Shown: piece after piece, positions 27,943 to 36,887 of the stretch
How positions within the stretch are numbered: the stretch's first letter is position 1
Layout: each line of letters opens with the position of its first letter
Assembly (NCBI RefSeq): GCF_963664735.1
Contig: NZ_OY761553.1
Location: 3,779,001-3,843,000, forward strand
Source of the DNA: an uncultured Cohaesibacter sp.
Lineage (GTDB): Bacteria; Pseudomonadota; Alphaproteobacteria; Rhizobiales; Cohaesibacteraceae
Length of the DNA stretch: 64,000 nt
Direction: 5' to 3'
The notes under the pieces: generated by a model
Database searches by the model: none
Told to the model about the DNA's origin: nothing
The model's input: only the letters and a program-made list of their open reading frames with translations
Made by a program: the position numbers and the translations under genes

Positions 27943-29343
27943 CTATTCTCCTTCGGTCGGCACTGCGCCTTTGGCGGAAATGTCCCAAAAGAGCCCCGTC
28001 ATGCCTTGCAGAGCCTGACGGGAGAGTGATTTGAGAATATGCTCGTTCGGTGCATGCTGGCAGCAGGCTGCATAGCTGTGAGGAATCCATATTGTAGGCA
28101 GGCCCAAGACATCGGCAAAGCAGTCATTGGGCAGAGAACCGCCCAGATTCGGCAAGATATGCGGCTGTGTGTTCGTTGATGCTGCAAGGGACTTGGCGGC
28201 AAAGCGAACCCATGGGTGGTCCGGGTCAAGGCGTGTGGCAGGGAATGCATGACGTTCAGCCTTCACGACGTCAACCTTGTCAAAGCCTTTGGCTGCCAGA
28301 TGGCGGCGCAGGGCCGGAATGATGTCGTCCGGGTCGGTGCCAACGACGAAACGCAGCTGGCAGGTGGCCTTGGCATAGCCTGAAATCGCATTCACAGGCG
28401 CTTCGGGAACACCAGACTTCATGGCAAGGACGGCGAAGCTGTTCCAGCCGAGCACGCGCTCTTGAGGGGTAAGGCCTTCTTCGCCCCAGTTCTCGTCAAT
28501 TTCAATGGAGCCTGTGTCGACTTGAGGAAGCGCCGCGATCACTTCTCGAATGCGCGGTGTTAGGCTTGTCGGGCGCCATTCCGGAATCTGGATCTGGCCG
28601 CGCGCATCGGTGATCGAGGCGATCGCATGGGCGAGGATGATGGCCGGATCGGCAATAAGGCCGCCAAAGTTGCCCGAGTGGTTCGCGCTTTCTCGCAAGT
28701 CTACGACCATGTCGAAGAGTTCGCCGCCGCGTGAGCCTGTGAAAATGGTTGGGGCTTCGGGGGAAAGGCGCGGACCATCAGAGGCGATCAGTACATCGGC
28801 TGCAAGCAGATCCTTGTTTTGCGCGCAAAAGGCTTTCAGTCCGGGAGAGCCTGCTTCTTCAGCCATTTCCAAGAGAATCTTGGCGTTGAAGCCAAGCTTG
28901 CCTTGCGCCTTTATGACCGCCGCCATGGACATGATGTTGATGAGATGCTGTGCCTTGTTGTCCGCCGCGCCCCGGCCATAGAGCCGGTCGCCTTCTTCCA
29001 TCATTTCGAAGGGGGAGAGACCTTGTCGCCATTGGTCTTCCTGCGCGCGGATGACATCACCGTGGCCATAGCTCAAAACTGTTGGCAGGTCTGGGTCTTC
29101 CATGCGCTCGGCAACCATGATCGGTGGCGCATCTTCCTGCGGATTGTCAAAGATTTTGCAGCTAAAGCCAAGGCCTTCAAGCAAGGGTTGTATTTCATCG
29201 GTCAAATAGGCCATCAGATAGGGTTTGCCGCGCGGATCTTGGCTTTCTGTCGGATGGGAGACCAGCCGTTTGATATCTGAAAAGAACGCGCCCTCATCGA
29301 AATAGCTGGCGCTGATTGCCAAAGCCTGGTTACGATCACTCAT
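27943..29343 (-). CDS. M20 family metallopeptidase/amidohydrolase
   Basis: Di-zinc hydrolase of dipeptides or N-acyl amino acids. Metal ligands are visible in LSYGHGDVIRAQ, GRGAADNKAQ, EMAEEAGSPGLKAF and near the end SLPNDCFADV, with the dimerisation domain between. The frame opens at 29400, but ATG 29343 (MSDRNQALAIS) has an AAGAGAAG ribosome site and gives 466 aa, a usual length. It follows the gamma-glutamyltransferase-family gene and should act on the products of peptide import. No signal peptide; cytoplasmic. Confidence 0.85.
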   Translation of the reverse strand: MSDRNQALAISASYFDEGAFFSDIKRLVSHPTESQDPRGKPYLMAYLTDEIQPLLEGLGFSCKIFDNPQEDAPPIMVAERMEDPDLPTVLSYGHGDVIRAQEDQWRQGLSPFEMMEEGDRLYGRGAADNKAQHLINIMSMAAVIKAQGKLGFNAKILLEMAEEAGSPGLKAFCAQNKDLLAADVLIASDGPRLSPEAPTIFTGSRGGELFDMVVDLRESANHSGNFGGLIADPAIILAHAIASITDARGQIQIPEWRPTSLTPRIREVIAALPQVDTGSIEIDENWGEEGLTPQERVLGWNSFAVLAMKSGVPEAPVNAISGYAKATCQLRFVVGTDPDDIIPALRRHLAAKGFDKVDVVKAERHAFPATRLDPDHPWVRFAAKSLAASTNTQPHILPNLGGSLPNDCFADVLGLPTIWIPHSYAACCQHAPNEHILKSLSRQALQGMTGLFWDISAKGAVPTEGE

Positions 29344-29400
29344 CTGATTGCTTCTCTTTAAAATTATTTGGTTGGCGGGAGCGGGGCATTTATCGGTCAA

Positions 29401-30978
29401 TCAATTTTCATATTCCGCGATGCCATCACCCCACGGTGAAAATGTTTCTGTTGTGCCGGAGTTGATGTCTCCATCACGCATCACACCTGCCGGACAAGCA
29501 AATGCATAGGGGAATGGCATGCGCTTTGCGGTTGCCACAGGCCAGCGCTTTGACAGAGCATCAGTGATTTTCTGCGTCAGGCGCTCGTCCGCCACAACCG
29601 TGTCACCGCCGGAGACGTCGATACGGGGGGCTTCTATGGCATCCTGCATAGACATGTTGTAGTCAAGCAGGAATGCTGAAATTTGCCCGACAGCAGGCAT
29701 GATTTTTCTGCCGCCAGAAGCTCCCAGTGCAAAACGTCGGTCAGCCTTTTCGCCAATCACGGGGCAGACATTCATCAGGCAGCGTTTGCCGGGGGCAAGG
29801 GAGTTTGGTTTGCCCTGTTCCGGGTCGAACCACATCAGACCATTATTCATCATCAGGCCAGTGGAGGGGGAAAGGGTGCGGGAGCCAAAGATCGACAAAA
29901 GCGTCTGGGTCATGGCGACCATGTTGCCTTCTTTGTCGACAATGGAGAAATGGGTTGTGCAGCCGGGAGCCTTGGCGCTTTCGTGGTCGCCCATATGGGT
30001 GAGGCGGTGCGCATAGGCTGTTTGCATCGCTTCTGCCATGGCGGCAAAGCTTGTCTCGTCAGGCGTGTCAGATGGCGTGTAGGCGTTCTGCCAGCTGGTC
30101 ATGGCGTGAGCAAGGGTCGGACCGGCGCTCAGCTCCGGCACTGCCCAGATACTGGCACCGTTATAGTGGATGTGCAGTGGCTTTTGCCATTCCGCCTGAT
30201 ACGTGGCCATGTCTTCCCGTGTTAGAAAGCCACCTTTTGCCGTGACGTCCTTGATAAGGGCTGCTGCAATGTCGCCCTTATAGAAGTCTTCAGGCCCGGC
30301 TTCTGCAAGGCGGGAAAGAGTGGCCGCATGGCCGGACTGGTCCAGCCTTATATCTGACAGTGCTGTCCAGCCAAAAATCTTTGGCCATTGGCCGTCTTCG
30401 AGAAACAGAGCTGCTGCGTCCTTGTCCTTGGCCAACTCTTTGGCAGCCGAGGCAATGATCAGCGCTGCGTACCAATCTACATGCATGCCTTTTTGGGCAA
30501 GGGAAATGGCCGGTTGCAACAGCTCTTTCCATGGCAGTTTGCCAAAGCCGCGATGGGCCTCGGCGATGCCTGCAACGGTGCCGGGTACGGCGATGGACGA
30601 TCCGCCAATGACATTGCGATCCTCAATCACGGCTTCCCAGGGAAAGAGATCCGATGCCTTGCCTGCGCCAGAGAGGGGATAGTGTCCAATATCAAGGCTG
30701 GTTGAAGACCGCATGCCATAGTGCAGGGCATAGGGTTTGTTTTCATCTGCTCGCCAGAGCATCATGGCGCCGCCCCCCATGGGGCCGGACATCCATGGCT
30801 CCAGCACGCCGATGGCGAAACTCACGGCTACGGCTGCATCCACCGCGTCGCCACCGGCGGCTAGAACATTGGCACCAGCTTCAGCGGCCAAAGCATGCTG
30901 GGCGGCAACCACGCCACCACTTGTCGCAGTTACACCGGGCTTGTGGGTGGTTTGCGAGCGTGAAAAGCTGCTGGCCAT
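29401..30978 (-). CDS. Gamma-glutamyltransferase family protein
   Basis: Ntn-hydrolase that probably cleaves gamma-glutamyl or related amide bonds. N-terminal VVAAQHALAAEAGANVLAAGGDAVDAAVAVSFA and the autoprocessing Thr region GCTTHFSIVDKEGNMVAMTQTL (near residue 343) are conserved, as is the GGRKIMPAV block. Unlike classical periplasmic GGT it has no signal peptide, so it should work in the cytoplasm on imported substrate; at 525 aa it is slightly short. Its start overlaps the stop of the double-ATPase gene by one base, tying it directly to the peptide transporter. Whether it is a hydrolase of glutathione-like peptides or of acyl bonds (cephalosporin acylase relatives) is open. Confidence 0.82.
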   Translation of the reverse strand: MASSFSRSQTTHKPGVTATSGGVVAAQHALAAEAGANVLAAGGDAVDAAVAVSFAIGVLEPWMSGPMGGGAMMLWRADENKPYALHYGMRSSTSLDIGHYPLSGAGKASDLFPWEAVIEDRNVIGGSSIAVPGTVAGIAEAHRGFGKLPWKELLQPAISLAQKGMHVDWYAALIIASAAKELAKDKDAAALFLEDGQWPKIFGWTALSDIRLDQSGHAATLSRLAEAGPEDFYKGDIAAALIKDVTAKGGFLTREDMATYQAEWQKPLHIHYNGASIWAVPELSAGPTLAHAMTSWQNAYTPSDTPDETSFAAMAEAMQTAYAHRLTHMGDHESAKAPGCTTHFSIVDKEGNMVAMTQTLLSIFGSRTLSPSTGLMMNNGLMWFDPEQGKPNSLAPGKRCLMNVCPVIGEKADRRFALGASGGRKIMPAVGQISAFLLDYNMSMQDAIEAPRIDVSGGDTVVADERLTQKITDALSKRWPVATAKRMPFPYAFACPAGVMRDGDINSGTTETFSPWGDGIAEYEN

Positions 30979-32648
30979 CAGAATGCCCCCATTGGTTGCT
31001 CAAGGAGAGCCGGATCGACAGGTGGCAACTTGGAAATGTCCGGGACATTCCACCCCTGACCGGGTTGGGCAGACAGAAGCTTTTGGGTATATTCGTGTTT
31101 GGGGTGACCAAAGACTGCATCAACGGTACCGCGCTCCACGATCTCGCCATTCTGCATCACGACGAGATTGTCGCAGATCTGTGCTGCAACGCGCAGGTCG
31201 TGGGTGATGAAGAGAACCGTGAGGCCCATTTCGTCGCGGATCTCGTTAAGGAGCTTCAGCACTTCTTTCTGCACCGAGACGTCGAGGGCCGAAACTGCTT
31301 CGTCGGCGATCAGGACTTCGGGTTCGACCATCAGGGCGCGGGCGATGCAGATACGCTGGCGCTGGCCACCAGAGAACTGGGCCGGATAGCGGTAGAGCGC
31401 GTCTTCTTCCAGGCGTACAATTTTCATCAGCTTCTTGGCCCGTTCCATGGCATGGGCGCGGTTTTCGCCGAAGTTGACCGGCCCTTCCACCAACTGGTCG
31501 CCGATGGTGCGGCGTGGGTTGAGGGAGCCATAAGGGTCCTGAAAGACGATCTGGATGCTTTTGCGATAGGGATGCAGCAGTTTGGGTGAGAATTGAGCGA
31601 TATCGCTGCCCTCGATAATCACGGAGCCGCTGTCAGGGTCTTCCAGACGGATGAGGCATTTGACAAGCGTCGATTTGCCCGAGCCGGATTCCCCGACAAT
31701 GCCGAGGGTTTCGCCGCGATGGACAATGAAATCAATATCCTTGCAGGCTTGCACCGTGCGGGATGGTTTGAACATGGTGCCCTTGGTGTGGAAGGTCTTG
31801 TTGAGGCCAAGCACTTCCATGACCTTTTTCTTTTCGCTCAGCTGTTCGTTGATTTCATGGGTGCGGCGAGGAACAGCATCGATCAACTTGCGGGTATAGG
31901 GATGTTTGGGCCGGTTGAGCACTTCTTCAGCAGAGCCTTGCTCAACGATCTTACCCTCTTTCATGACCACGACCTTGTCGGCAATTTCGGCGACCACGTC
32001 AAAGTCGTGGGTCACGAACATGATGCCTGCGGAATGCTTCTCACGCAGCTCCTTGAAGAGGTGCAGGATCTGGGCCTGTGTGGAGAGGTCGAGAGCTGTG
32101 GTCGGCTCATCGGCAATCAGCAGGGAAGGGTCCAGCGCAAGAGCAATCGCGATGACGATACGCTGGCGTTGGCCTCCGGAAAGCTGGTGCGGATATGAGG
32201 AATAGATCCGTTCCGGTTCGGGGAGCTGCACTTCATCAAGCAGCTTTATGGTCTTGGCCTTGCGTTCGGCTTTTGACAGGTTGGTGTGTTGCTCGAAGAC
32301 TTCCTCGATCTGGTCTCCCACGGTGTAACATGGGTTAAGTGCGCTCATGGGTTCCTGAAAAATCATGGCCAAGCTGCTACCGCGCAGCTTGGCATGGTCC
32401 CTCGGTGAGAGCTTCAGGACATCTTTTCCTTCGAAGATGATCTCGCCTGAGGAAGGCTTCAGTGCCTTGGGCAACAGGCCCATGGTGGTGAAGGACGTAA
32501 TGGATTTCCCCGAGCCGGATTCGCCGACGATACAGACAATTTCCTTGGGGGCAATGTCGACCGAGAGATACTCGACCGCATGGGGGCGGTCGCCGCCTTC
32601 TGGCAGATCAACGGTCAGGTTTTTGATGGAGAGAATAGGGTCGGTCAT
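30978..32648 (-). CDS. Peptide ABC transporter, fused double ATP-binding protein
   Basis: Two complete ABC domains in one chain, as in GsiA and the YejF type. Domain 1 has GESGSGKSITSF and LSGGQRQRIVIAIAL; domain 2, from about residue 285, has [14 protein letters not shown] and FSGGQRQRICIARALM. Each domain carries its own Walker B (LLIADEPTTAL, VLIADEAVSAL). It powers the two permeases encoded just upstream, overlapping their last stop by one base. GsiA-type importers carry glutathione and small peptides, which suits the adjoining GGT-family gene. Confidence 0.93.
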   Translation of the reverse strand: MTDPILSIKNLTVDLPEGGDRPHAVEYLSVDIAPKEIVCIVGESGSGKSITSFTTMGLLPKALKPSSGEIIFEGKDVLKLSPRDHAKLRGSSLAMIFQEPMSALNPCYTVGDQIEEVFEQHTNLSKAERKAKTIKLLDEVQLPEPERIYSSYPHQLSGGQRQRIVIAIALALDPSLLIADEPTTALDLSTQAQILHLFKELREKHSAGIMFVTHDFDVVAEIADKVVVMKEGKIVEQGSAEEVLNRPKHPYTRKLIDAVPRRTHEINEQLSEKKKVMEVLGLNKTFHTKGTMFKPSRTVQACKDIDFIVHRGETLGIVGESGSGKSTLVKCLIRLEDPDSGSVIIEGSDIAQFSPKLLHPYRKSIQIVFQDPYGSLNPRRTIGDQLVEGPVNFGENRAHAMERAKKLMKIVRLEEDALYRYPAQFSGGQRQRICIARALMVEPEVLIADEAVSALDVSVQKEVLKLLNEIRDEMGLTVLFITHDLRVAAQICDNLVVMQNGEIVERGTVDAVFGHPKHEYTQKLLSAQPGQGWNVPDISKLPPVDPALLEQPMGAF

Positions 32649-33583
32649 CAGTTGCGGCCCTCCGGTGCGGTGACGTCGCGAATGCCGTCGCCAAGCATGT
32701 TGATGGACAGAACGAGGAAGAACAGGGCAACACCGGGGATGGTAATCAGCCAGCTTTCAAACAGCAGCATTTCCTTGCCTTCAGAGATCATCAGGCCCCA
32801 TGACGGGGTAGGCGGCTGAACGCCAAGGCCAAGGAAGCTCAAAGCAGCCTCCAGAATGATGGCATGGGCCATTTCCAGCGTGAAAATCACGATCAGGTGG
32901 TTCATCACGTTGGGCAGGATGTCCTTGATCAGGACCCGTGGCAGCGATGCGCCGAGCACCTGGGCGGCGGCAACATATTCAAGCTTGCGTACCTGCATGG
33001 TGGCGGCGCGCATCACCACGGCAAAGCGATCCCAGAGCAACAGGCCCAACACAGAGACCACAACATAGAGAGAACCACCGAACAGGGCCACCACAGCGAG
33101 GGCGACCAGCACCACTGGCATGGCAAGGCGAACATTGATGAAGAATGTGACGATCAGGTCGATCTTGCCGCCAAAATAGCCAGCCATCACGCCAAGAAAG
33201 GTTCCTATGCAGGCCGAGATGGTAGCCGCGATGAGGCCGATCAGTAGGGAAATGCGTGCACCATAGACAAGGCGGGCGAGATAATCGCGGCCAAGAGCAT
33301 CTGTTCCCAGCGGATGTTCCCATGTGCCGCCCATGAATGCAGGGGGCTTCATGCGGGCCAAGAGACTTTGGGTATAGGGATCATGACCGGCAATGAGAGG
33401 TGCAAAAATGGCTACGAGTATGATGAATGCCATCACGAACATGCCAAACAGAAGACCTTTGTGGCGCAGTGCCCGATGGAGCATTTTTGCGCGTGGCGTG
33501 AGCTGATGGGTTGGTGTCTTTGCCTTCTTGGGAGCGGGGGCCGGTCTCTTGGCCGAAGCGGAGGCGAGGGATGTATCTGACAT
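32648..33583 (-). CDS. Peptide ABC transporter permease (DppC-like)
   Basis: Inner-membrane permease with an N-terminal OppC-type domain and about six helices. HPLGTDALGRDYLARLVYGARISL is the conserved DppC motif, and the ATPase-contact EAA loop is YVAAAQVLGASLPRVLIKDILPN. The first 40 residues are a Pro/Lys-rich cytoplasmic extension. It pairs with the DppB-like permease 18 nt upstream. Confidence 0.92.
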   Translation of the reverse strand: MSDTSLASASAKRPAPAPKKAKTPTHQLTPRAKMLHRALRHKGLLFGMFVMAFIILVAIFAPLIAGHDPYTQSLLARMKPPAFMGGTWEHPLGTDALGRDYLARLVYGARISLLIGLIAATISACIGTFLGVMAGYFGGKIDLIVTFFINVRLAMPVVLVALAVVALFGGSLYVVVSVLGLLLWDRFAVVMRAATMQVRKLEYVAAAQVLGASLPRVLIKDILPNVMNHLIVIFTLEMAHAIILEAALSFLGLGVQPPTPSWGLMISEGKEMLLFESWLITIPGVALFFLVLSINMLGDGIRDVTAPEGRN

Positions 33584-33601
33584 AATGATCTCCGTTCCCT
33601 A

Positions 33602-34537
33602 TTAGGCGATACGCAGGCGTGGATCCATCCAGGCGTTGAGGATATCGGCCAGGAAGGTGAAGAAGATGTAGAACATCGAGAAGATGAGAATGAGGGCCTG
33701 CATGGTCGGCAAATCATTTCGGGAAATGGATTCCCATGCAAGGAAGCCTGCGCCATGGAGCGCGAAGATGCTTTCCACCACGATGGAGCCGCCCAACATG
33801 AAGCCCATTTGAACCGCCGCAAGGCTGATCACAGGAATGATGGCGTTGCGCAGAGCGTGCTTGAACATGATCTTGCGGGCGCTGAGGCCTTTGGCGCGTG
33901 CGGTTCGGATATAGTCGGCGCTCAAGACTTCCAACATGCCTGCGCGGGTGAGGCGCATGATGGCCGGAGTGGCATAATAGCCAAGGACGATGGTTGGTAG
34001 AATGAAATGGGCCCAGCTTGTGGAGCCGGACGCGGGCACAAGGCCCAGTTTGATGGAGAAAATGACAACCAGAATGAGACCGAACCAGAAGGACGGGATG
34101 GCCTGCCCCACAACTGAGATGAACAGGGCTGTGCGGTCGATGATGGAGTTCGGCTTTACGGCAGCGGCAACGCCCATGGGTATCGCCAATATCAGGGCAA
34201 AGCTGATGCTCAGCAATCCCAGAAGCATGGTTACTCCAAGGCGATCAACGATGAGGTCGGAAACCGGCAGATCAAAATACCAGCTGTTGCCCAGATCGCC
34301 CGAGACGGCATTGCCAAGCCATTCGAAATATTGGACGACGATAGGGCGATCAAAGCCAAATTTTTCGTTGACCATCTGGATGTCTTCGGCGGAGGCGTTT
34401 TCTCCAGCGATTGCGATGGCTGGATCTCCGGCCATGAAGAGCAGACTGAAACTGATCGCCGATACGGTGAAAGCCACCAGCAACGCTAGCCCAAGCCTTT
34501 TCAGAATATAGGTATACATTCCGGCCTCTGTTTTCAT
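33602..34537 (-). CDS. Peptide ABC transporter permease (DppB-like)
   Basis: Inner-membrane permease with an N-terminal helix (YILKRLGLALLVAFTVSAISF) and the DppB-type EAA loop YIRTARAKGLSARKIMFKHALRNA. ATG 34519 (MYTYILKRL) is an alternative and more usual start. It lies 48 nt from the substrate-binding protein gene, completing a binding protein, two-permease and ATPase set. Confidence 0.92.
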   Translation of the reverse strand: MKTEAGMYTYILKRLGLALLVAFTVSAISFSLLFMAGDPAIAIAGENASAEDIQMVNEKFGFDRPIVVQYFEWLGNAVSGDLGNSWYFDLPVSDLIVDRLGVTMLLGLLSISFALILAIPMGVAAAVKPNSIIDRTALFISVVGQAIPSFWFGLILVVIFSIKLGLVPASGSTSWAHFILPTIVLGYYATPAIMRLTRAGMLEVLSADYIRTARAKGLSARKIMFKHALRNAIIPVISLAAVQMGFMLGGSIVVESIFALHGAGFLAWESISRNDLPTMQALILIFSMFYIFFTFLADILNAWMDPRLRIA

Positions 34538-34585
34538 TATTGCGATAGGGAGGGGAGCCGAGCGTTGCCCGGCCCCAATTGCTTG

Positions 34586-36097
34586 CTATTTCCAGCCAAA
34601 TGTGAAGAACCGAACCAGCTCGTCAGGAGTCGCTGTGTAGTCGAGTTCTTTGCTCATGGCGTAATTTACGTTGTAGGTGAACAGAGGAACCCAGTATGCT
34701 TCGTCAACGATTTTGGTCAGGGCCTTTTTGTAAAGCGCCTTGCGCTCTTCCTTGTCGGTCGTCTTGTCGGCCTTGGTCAGCCATTCGATGAGCTCCGGAT
34801 CGCGGGCATCATCCCAATCGCCACCAGTAAAGAATTCCGAGGTGATGGCAGAGGCGTCTGCGATGGAGTAGGACCCCCAGGTCTGGAAGGAAATCGGCAC
34901 TTCACCCTTGGCGCGCTTTTCACGAAGGGCTGCATATTTGAGGTAGCTGAAGTTGGTCTTGATGCCGACTTCATTCAGGAAGCCCATCATGGCTTCCGCA
35001 TATGGGCGGTTGCGGTAGGCATAGAAGTCGGTGGTGAAGCCATCCGGATAACCTGCTTCGGCAAGAAGGGCCTTGGCTTTGGCCGGATCGTAATCGTAGG
35101 TTGGCAGATCCTGCGCACAAGCAAACTGAACCGGCGAACAGGCGCTATCGATTACTTGGGAAGATCCTTTGACGAGGGCCTGAACGATCGCCTTGCGGTC
35201 GATGGCGTGATAGATGGCCTGACGAACCTTCTTCTTGGTCATCGGGCCTTCCTTATCGAAGCGGCCTGCGGCATCCATGGTGATGTAACCAACGCGGATT
35301 GCAGGAGCGTTGACGACGTCGAATTTGCCCATGGCATCGAGTTTTTCAGCCTGGTCTGCAGGGATGTTCCACAGGAAGTCGAGTGTGCCGTTGAAGAATT
35401 CGGCAATCTGGGTGTTCATGTCAGGAATGGTGCGGATGTCGATCTTGTCGACTTTTGCCATGCCTTTGGGGCCTGCAAAATAGTCTGCGTTCTTTTCCAG
35501 AACGAAATGCTTGCCGGGCTCGAGCTCGGCAACCTTAAACGGGCCGGTGCCAACCGGATGGGCAGCCATGCCTTTGGGGCCAACCTTGGCGTAATATTCG
35601 TTCGGATACATGGCTACCGGACCTGCAAGGAACTCTTCAGCGGCAGGGAATGGTGCGTCGGCGATGATACGAACCGTATAGTCGTCGATCTTTTCGGCGT
35701 GATCCATCCAGCTGACGTTGGTCTGGCTCTTCACGCCGTTGGCTTTGTCGGCAACGAAGTTGACGGTGTAGACCACGTCGTCGGCGTTGAACGGTTCTCC
35801 GTTGTGGAACTTGATGCTTTTGCGCAGTTTGAATTCGATGGTGGTGTCGTTTACCCAGGTCCAGGATTCTGCAAGATTGCCTTGATATTCACCGGTTGCC
35901 GGATCGCGATAAAGAAGGCCGTCCCATACGGAATGATTGAGGAGAAGACCTTCGCGTGCCGTGTTGAAATAAACGTCGGCAGATTCCAGCTCTTTCAGGA
36001 ATGCCATGTTCACGGTGTTACTGGCTTTGTCGGCAAAGGAGGTTGCCGAAAGTACCAGATAAACAGCCGTACTCACTATCAATTTGGATGCTTTCAT
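34586..36097 (-). CDS. Peptide ABC transporter substrate-binding protein (family 5)
   Basis: Periplasmic binding protein of the DppA/OppA/GsiB class. A signal peptide (MKASKLIVSTAVYLVLSATSFA) precedes the mature domain; family features include LLNHSVWDGLLYRDPATGEY, LAESWTW, and KLRKSIKFHNGEPFNADDVVYT. The frame is open to 36271, but that extension has no signal-peptide logic; ATG 36097 has an AGGGGAA ribosome site and gives 503 aa. It is the first gene of the eleven-gene run and is divergent from a GntR regulator, which probably controls it. The ligand is not evident from sequence. Confidence 0.93.
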   Translation of the reverse strand: MKASKLIVSTAVYLVLSATSFADKASNTVNMAFLKELESADVYFNTAREGLLLNHSVWDGLLYRDPATGEYQGNLAESWTWVNDTTIEFKLRKSIKFHNGEPFNADDVVYTVNFVADKANGVKSQTNVSWMDHAEKIDDYTVRIIADAPFPAAEEFLAGPVAMYPNEYYAKVGPKGMAAHPVGTGPFKVAELEPGKHFVLEKNADYFAGPKGMAKVDKIDIRTIPDMNTQIAEFFNGTLDFLWNIPADQAEKLDAMGKFDVVNAPAIRVGYITMDAAGRFDKEGPMTKKKVRQAIYHAIDRKAIVQALVKGSSQVIDSACSPVQFACAQDLPTYDYDPAKAKALLAEAGYPDGFTTDFYAYRNRPYAEAMMGFLNEVGIKTNFSYLKYAALREKRAKGEVPISFQTWGSYSIADASAITSEFFTGGDWDDARDPELIEWLTKADKTTDKEERKALYKKALTKIVDEAYWVPLFTYNVNYAMSKELDYTATPDELVRFFTFGWK

Positions 36098-36141
36098 GTT
36101 GGTTCCCCTGTGGAAGTTCGGGTTTGGCTCGGAAAGGATAT

Positions 36142-36189
36142 TTGTATTGATTTTTATGAAATTGTATATAATCTTGGGAAAATGTATAC
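36142..36189. promoter_or_regulatory. Phased repeats and -10 element between divergent genes
   Basis: Three copies of a TTGTAT/ATGTAT core start at 36142, 36162 and 36182, exactly 20 bp apart (two helical turns). The second and third copies extend to GTATATA and GTATAC, close to the GTATAC-type core bound by many GntR regulators. A perfect TATAAT (36167-36172) overlaps the second copy and is placed to start the regulator gene, so bound regulator should block its own promoter and that of the transporter. Confidence 0.5.
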
Positions 36190-36209
36190 TGTCAAGCAGC
36201 ATCGGAACT

Positions 36210-36887
36210 ATGACTAATAAATACAAAGCATCAGCATTGATTTGCGCAGAAATTGAGCAGAAAATCGCCACGGGTGCCTACAAAGATGGCGAAAAACTTA
36301 ACGAAACGGACCTGTCAGAGCAGTTCAATGTGTCGCGTACTCCGCTTAGGGAAGCCTTTCAAATTCTCGAGGGAATTGGCCTTGTCGAGCTGATTGCCAA
36401 CAGGGGAGCCTTTGTTCGTCGGCCTACCATGACACGTCTTGTGGAGATGTTTGAATTTATGGCCGAGTTGGAAGCTTGGTGCGTAAAATTGGCGACGCGC
36501 CGGCTTACATCTGCGCAACAGCTCTATCTCAAAAGAGCGGCTAGCGATTGTGAAAAGGCCCTCTCGGAAGGTAAAAATGACGAATATTACGAGGCGAACA
36601 ATCGTTTGCACGGGATGATCTATCAGGCTTCCGGCAACAAGGTGCTGGAAGAAGAGGCGCTTAGAATGCACCGGCGCTTGCGTCCGTTTCGCCGCAAACA
36701 GCTTGATGTTAGCGGTCGCCTGGAGCAATCCATGCAGGAACACGCCGATATTCTGGCTGCGATGGATGACGGCGATGAAGAAAAGGCGGCAGAGCTGATG
36801 CGCAAGCATATCTACACGCTAGGCAATACCTATGATCAATATCTTGCCGCGCTGGAAGAAGTGCCTGCAGACACTATCGAGTTATGA
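36210..36887 (+). CDS. GntR family regulator, FCD (FadR/VanR) type
   Basis: DNA-binding regulator with an N-terminal winged helix (ETDLSEQFNVSRTPLREAFQILEGIGLVE) and a C-terminal all-helical FCD ligand domain (NNRLHGMIYQASGN, HADILAAMDDGDEEKAAELMRKHI). Such domains bind carboxylates or amino acids. The frame is open from 36084, but ATG 36210 (MTNKYKASAL) gives a normal 225-aa protein. It is divergent from the peptide transporter operon across 112 nt that hold phased repeats, so it likely regulates that operon and itself. Its 3' end overlaps the convergent racemase gene by 14 nt. Confidence 0.88.
   Translation: MTNKYKASALICAEIEQKIATGAYKDGEKLNETDLSEQFNVSRTPLREAFQILEGIGLVELIANRGAFVRRPTMTRLVEMFEFMAELEAWCVKLATRRLTSAQQLYLKRAASDCEKALSEGKNDEYYEANNRLHGMIYQASGNKVLEEEALRMHRRLRPFRRKQLDVSGRLEQSMQEHADILAAMDDGDEEKAAELMRKHIYTLGNTYDQYLAALEEVPADTIEL

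Noticed and set aside
30654-31589. A 311-codon frame opposite the GGT-family and ATPase genes
   Set aside because: Antisense to two well-supported genes with no family resemblance.
34565-36217. A 550-codon open frame opposite the peptide-binding protein gene
   Set aside because: Antisense shadow of a conserved binding protein; no recognisable domains and no start signal.
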